From Bacillota bacterium (GTDB taxonomy: Bacteria > Bacillota_G > SHA-98 > UBA4971): 18,307 nt of DNA. A program made the position numbers and the translations under genes. The stretch covers positions 1 to 18,307 of the forward strand of contig JAAZEW010000343.1 of assembly GCA_012512055.1 (NCBI GenBank), in the 5' to 3' direction. Below the pieces are notes generated by a model. It made no database searches, was not told the DNA's origin, and worked only from the letters and a program-made list of their open reading frames with translations. Below, in pieces: positions 15,989 to 18,307 of this stretch (position 1 is the stretch's first letter; every line of letters begins with the position of its first letter).

Positions 15989-16255
15989 TTATCTTGTGCC
16001 GATTATTATGAGAATACAGCCACACAGTGTGATGGCTAGTTTGGCGAAGGATACACGTTCGACAAGGCTCCACAGACCCAGGGCGCTGACGGCTATCAAG
16101 ACAACAGGGCCCAGGAGTCCCAGGACTGCATTGATTCTGAGAGCTGCCTCAATTGTGTTTATCCTCAGCATAAGGATGGCAGCTGCTATTTCAACTCCTG
16201 CTCCGAGCACACGAAGGTATGACATGAGAACTACCGGATTCTCATGAGGATCCAT
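15989..16255 (-). CDS. YqhV-like small membrane protein (DUF2619)
   Basis: 88 residues with three hydrophobic segments (about 12-27, 37-59 and 66-85). It resembles B. subtilis YqhV: the sequence LRVLGAGVEIAAAILML matches the N-terminal LRVLSSMIELTAAIVML, with AVLGLLGPVVLI in the middle and AKLAI...GCILIIIG at the end. YqhV genes usually sit beside the spoIIIA operon; here it is alone. ATG 16255 was chosen because it gives the usual ~90-residue length and has GAAGG about ten bases upstream; an in-frame ATG at 16288 has no visible ribosome binding site. The function of the family is unknown, although its taxonomic spread links it to sporulating bacteria. No clear terminator is seen below it. 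Confidence 0.7.
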   Translation of the reverse strand: MDPHENPVVLMSYLRVLGAGVEIAAAILMLRINTIEAALRINAVLGLLGPVVLIAVSALGLWSLVERVSFAKLAITLCGCILIIIGTR

Positions 16256-16418
16256 AACATCACTGCCTTCAAATAGAATAGCCCTCATAACAATGGTATG
16301 ATGTCTTCTGGGGTTTCTTGCCGATTATTGTTGCGTGCAGTTTTTGTGCGATAGATTGCTTCCCGGCAGGCTAAGGCAAGACTATCTGAATGCCATGTCT
16401 TTGCGGTGTCGGGAATTG

Positions 16419-16447
16419 TTGCAACAAGTATATGCATATGTTATACT
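16419..16447 (+). promoter_or_regulatory. Sigma-A promoter of the rimP-nusA operon
   Basis: TTGCAA (16419-16424), 17-base spacer, TATACT (16442-16447) with an extended TG motif one base upstream of the -10. This predicts a leader of roughly 340 bases before rimP. Confidence 0.75.
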
Positions 16448-16502
16448 TTGGACGTAGAGCCTTCTAGTTATCGTCTATCGTCGCTGCAGGAGTTGTAGGT
16501 GG

Positions 16503-16522
16503 AGAGTGGGGGAACCCACTCT
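16503..16522 (+). promoter_or_regulatory. Strong hairpin in the rimP leader, possible attenuator
   Basis: A perfect 8-bp stem AGAGTGGG/CCCACTCT closes a GGAA (GNRA-type) tetraloop and is followed by only TTC. It could be a weak terminator or attenuator, or a protein-binding structure, about 50 bases into the predicted transcript. NusA operons are often autoregulated, so a conditional role is possible but unproven. Confidence 0.45.
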
Positions 16523-16569
16523 TTCATGTTGTGCAATGGATTTGCGTCATATGTCGTCAACCGCCTTAG

Positions 16570-16721
16570 CCATGGATAGCGGGCCAAGGAGAGTGGTTCA
16601 TGGATAGCGACGCGCGGATAGACGCGCGGATGGTGACCCGCGGATACCGGTCCGCGGATAGCGACCCACAGATAGCAACCCGCGGATATTGGCCCATGGA
16701 TGGCGACCCGCGGACAGCGGC
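16570..16721 (+). repeat. Degenerate 14-bp tandem repeat in the rimP leader
   Basis: About ten units resembling CCGCGGATAGCGAC lie in tandem. The clearest run is 16624-16721: seven units of exactly 14 bases, starting at 16624, 16638, 16652, 16666, 16680, 16694 and 16708. Looser units are at 16570, 16598 and 16612 (the last 12 bases). Most units start with a 6-base palindrome (CCGCGG or CCATGG) or a near-palindrome (GCGCGG). The array lies inside the predicted 5' untranslated region of rimP. Confidence 0.75.
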
Positions 16722-16791
16722 TAGGGAGTATATGCCGAGTAGGTTGTGGCTTCAAGTTGCTGCCTGGTGTGTAGGGAGGAAGATGCGGTGA
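16600..16791 (+). CDS. Possible 63-residue leader ORF made of the tandem repeat
   Basis: ATG 16600 has AAGGAG eight bases upstream. The frame runs through the repeat array and its TGA overlaps the rimP GTG in the arrangement GTGA, as in coupled genes. Because 14 bases is not a multiple of three, the peptide repeats every 14 residues (TRGYRSADSDPQIA, then TRGYWPMDGDPRTA). Arg/Asp-rich, no recognised domain. It could be a real leader peptide or a chance frame: the repeat has few stops in any frame, and the minus strand is also open. Coding status is uncertain. Confidence 0.3.
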   Translation: MDSDARIDARMVTRGYRSADSDPQIATRGYWPMDGDPRTAAREYMPSRLWLQVAAWCVGRKMR

Positions 16792-17246
16792 GGCCGAAAG
16801 AAGTGGAAGACCTGGTAAGCGCGATGCTTGATGAGATAGTGGAAGGCAAAGACATCGAAATCGTAGACGTCATGTTCGATAAAGAAGGGGGACACTGGTT
16901 TCTCAGGGTTTACATTGATTGCCCGGACGGGGTCTCCATGGATGATTGCACGTACATCAATGAGACGCTAGGGAAGAAGCTGGATGATCTTGATCCGATT
17001 CCCCACAGCTATGTCTTGGAGGTGTCGTCCTCCGGGGAAAAGCCCCTTCGTAAAGAATCAGACTACGTTAGGTTTCGTGGCAGACAAGTACTTGTGAATA
17101 CCTACGTGCCGATAAACGGCAAGAAATCACTGGAAGGCAAACTGCTCGGGCTGGTGGATGATACTATTCAACTGGAAATCCATGGGGAGACTGTGGATAT
17201 TCCCGTGAGCAGAGTGAGTCAAGCCAGATTAGTTGTGGAAATCTAG
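16788..17246 (+). CDS. rimP: Ribosome maturation factor RimP
   Basis: RimP helps assemble the 30S subunit. The 152 residues match the family length. The N-domain contains the conserved block EIVDVMFDKEGGHWFLRVYID, then the DGVSMDDCTYINETLGKKLD helix, the signature YVLEVSSSGEKPLRKESDY (usually EVSSPGxxRPL; here SSGEKPL) and FRGRQVLVNTY, with an SH3-like C-domain ending VPVSRVSQARLV-like. Start GTG 16788 has GGGAGGA seven bases upstream; the longer frame from 16746 would start before this site without support. It is followed by nusA after 61 bases, the conserved rimP-nusA order of bacteria. Confidence 0.95.
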   Translation: MRPKEVEDLVSAMLDEIVEGKDIEIVDVMFDKEGGHWFLRVYIDCPDGVSMDDCTYINETLGKKLDDLDPIPHSYVLEVSSSGEKPLRKESDYVRFRGRQVLVNTYVPINGKKSLEGKLLGLVDDTIQLEIHGETVDIPVSRVSQARLVVEI

Positions 17247-17307
17247 GAGCTAGGCGGAAACATAATCGGAGTCAGTGATAATTCGCCTGGGGACGAGGAG
17301 GGTTAGG

Positions 17308-18307
17308 ATGAATTTCGAGGTTGTCCAGGCGCTCAAGCAGCTTGAAAAAGAACGGGGAATTCCCAAAGACGCTGTGATCGAGGCGCTGGAGGCTGCCCTT
17401 GTCTCAGCATTCAAGAGAAACTATGGGACTTCCCAAAATGTCAAAGTGCAAATTCACTCGGAGACAGGACAAATATCCGTTTTCGCTTATAAATCTGTCG
17501 TGGAAGAGCCTTCTGATCCCAGGCTCGAGATATCATTGGAAGAGGCTCAAAAAGTCAATCCCGAGCATCAGGCGGGTGATGTATTTGAGGTGGAGATTAC
17601 CCCCGGTGAGTTCGGAAGAATTGCAGCTCAAACCGCTAAACAGGTGGTTGTCCAGAAGATCCGTGAGGCGGAGAGAGGGATAATCTATGAGGAGTTTAGC
17701 AATAGAGAGGGTGAGGTAGTCACCGGTATTGTGCAGCGGCGCGATGACCGGAACGTGATAGTCGATCTTGGCAGAGTGGAAGCTGTCATGCCCCTTTCTG
17801 AGCAAGTATATCGAGAGCCTTATTCCTACGGAGACAGGCTGAAGGTGTACATCCTGGAGGCGCGTAAGACTCCTCGAGGCCCTCAGGTCATAGTGTCACG
17901 CAGTCACCCGGCGCTCCTGAAGCGACTGCTGGAGCTGGAGGTGCCTGAGATACATGAAGGACTTGTGGAGATCAAGGGTATTGCGAGAGAAGCAGGGAAC
18001 AGATCTAAGGTGTCAGTACTTTCCTATGATCCGAATGTCGATGCGGTCGGTGCTTGTGTGGGTCCGCGTGGTATGAGGATCCAAAGGATTGTCTCTGAGC
18101 TGAAAGGTGAAAAGGTCGATGTTATTCAATGGCATAACGACCCGGGGATATACGTTTCCAACGCCCTGAGTCAGGCAAGGGTTATCCTTACCAGGGTAGA
18201 CGAGGATAGTCACATAGCAAGAGCTATTGTTCCTGATAATCAGTTGTCCCTGGCAATTGGCAAGGAAGGCCAGAACGCACGCTTAGCTGCCAAGCTAACC
18301 GGCTGGA
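17308..18307 (+). CDS. nusA: Transcription termination/antitermination protein NusA (3' truncated by window)
   Basis: NusA binds RNA polymerase and RNA and modulates pausing and termination. The frame is open for 333 codons to the window end without a stop. N-terminal polymerase-binding domain (1-125) begins NFEVVQALKQLEKERGI; the S1 domain (about 134-198) contains GIVQRRDDRNVIVDLG; KH1 has the GPRG loop at 252-255 within VGACVGPRGMRIQ; KH2 has GKEG at 318-321 within LSLAIGKEGQNARLAAKLTGW, where the window ends. B. subtilis-type NusA ends soon after KH2, so only some tens of residues are probably missing. The ATG is preceded by GAGGAGG (17295-17301). Confidence 0.97.
   Translation, partial: MNFEVVQALKQLEKERGIPKDAVIEALEAALVSAFKRNYGTSQNVKVQIHSETGQISVFAYKSVVEEPSDPRLEISLEEAQKVNPEHQAGDVFEVEITPGEFGRIAAQTAKQVVVQKIREAERGIIYEEFSNREGEVVTGIVQRRDDRNVIVDLGRVEAVMPLSEQVYREPYSYGDRLKVYILEARKTPRGPQVIVSRSHPALLKRLLELEVPEIHEGLVEIKGIAREAGNRSKVSVLSYDPNVDAVGACVGPRGMRIQRIVSELKGEKVDVIQWHNDPGIYVSNALSQARVILTRVDEDSHIARAIVPDNQLSLAIGKEGQNARLAAKLTGW

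Larger units (their letters stand above)
16289..16599. other. Intergenic region upstream of rimP, no gene seen
   Basis: This noncoding stretch separates the minus-strand YqhV-like gene from the rimP-nusA operon. It holds the rimP promoter and a leader hairpin, which are listed separately. I find no tRNA, no supported reading frame and no second promoter of good quality. An imperfect minus-strand sigma-E-like -10 (CATACCAT, about 16303-16296) could serve the YqhV-like gene, but it has no matching -35. Confidence 0.5.

Noticed and set aside
15618..16247. 209-residue plus-strand frame spanning the EF-G-2 start, the TCGCTTCTG repeats and the YqhV-like gene
   Set aside because: It covers promoter, repeats and two minus-strand genes, and has no ribosome binding site or recognisable domain.
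16570..16721. CRISPR array
   Set aside because: Units of 14 bases follow each other directly, without unique spacers, and there are no cas genes.

Overview
The window looks like the chromosome of an endospore-forming member of the Bacillota, probably a clostridial or related deep lineage. I see this in a clpX-lonB-lonA run as in Bacillus subtilis, a YqhV/DUF2619 gene, a DUF3794 (SPOCS) protein, a CWB2-repeat protein, a rimP-nusA operon, strong AGGAGG-type ribosome binding sites and frequent GTG/TTG starts. The exact genus cannot be read from the sequence.

Layout. (1) Bases 1-5591, plus strand: the ATP-dependent proteolysis block, with the 3' part of clpX, then membrane-anchored lonB, then lon (lonA). 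A terminator separates clpX from lonB. A sigma-F-like -10 and a possible sigma-A promoter precede lonB and lon respectively. (2) Bases 5592-7644: a P-loop protein of the COG2403 / cyclic 2,3-diphosphoglycerate synthetase-like family, flanked on both sides by a ~96-bp intergenic element. The two copies are about 83% identical, each is followed by its own intrinsic terminator, and one hairpin shows a compensatory base-pair change, so the element is a candidate structured RNA. (3) Bases 7645-13517: an accessory locus that I interpret as building a glycosylated spore surface. It holds three small paralogous helical proteins (one fused to a beta-rich C-terminal domain, one Cys-rich), a DUF3794 protein on the opposite strand, two tandem GT4-like glycosyltransferases and a minus-strand CWB2 protein without a signal peptide. 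Two promoter-like sites match the sigma-K -10 consensus, and one of these is a full match including the -35. (4) Bases 13679-16255, minus strand: an EF-G-2-type GTPase with a clear sigma-A promoter, preceded by a stretch of degenerate TCGCTTCTG repeats, and a small YqhV-like membrane protein. (5) Bases 16419-18307, plus strand: a sigma-A promoter with extended -10, a ~340-nt leader containing a strong hairpin and a degenerate 14-bp tandem repeat, then rimP and the 5' part of nusA. The repeat lies in a possible 63-codon leader ORF whose stop overlaps the rimP start.

How the genes fit together. The flanks are housekeeping genes: protein quality control on the left, ribosome maturation and transcription elongation on the right. 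The centre appears to be a sporulation insertion in a neighbourhood where B. subtilis has ysxC and hem genes after lonA. In the plus-strand operon (9247-12296) two structural paralogues bracket the two glycosyltransferases, which suggests that the glycosyltransferases modify the structural proteins. The second glycosyltransferase lacks several residues expected for donor binding and may be a non-catalytic partner. The most novel items are the repeated RNA-like element, the helical paralogue family with its glycosyltransferase pair, and the repeat-bearing rimP leader.
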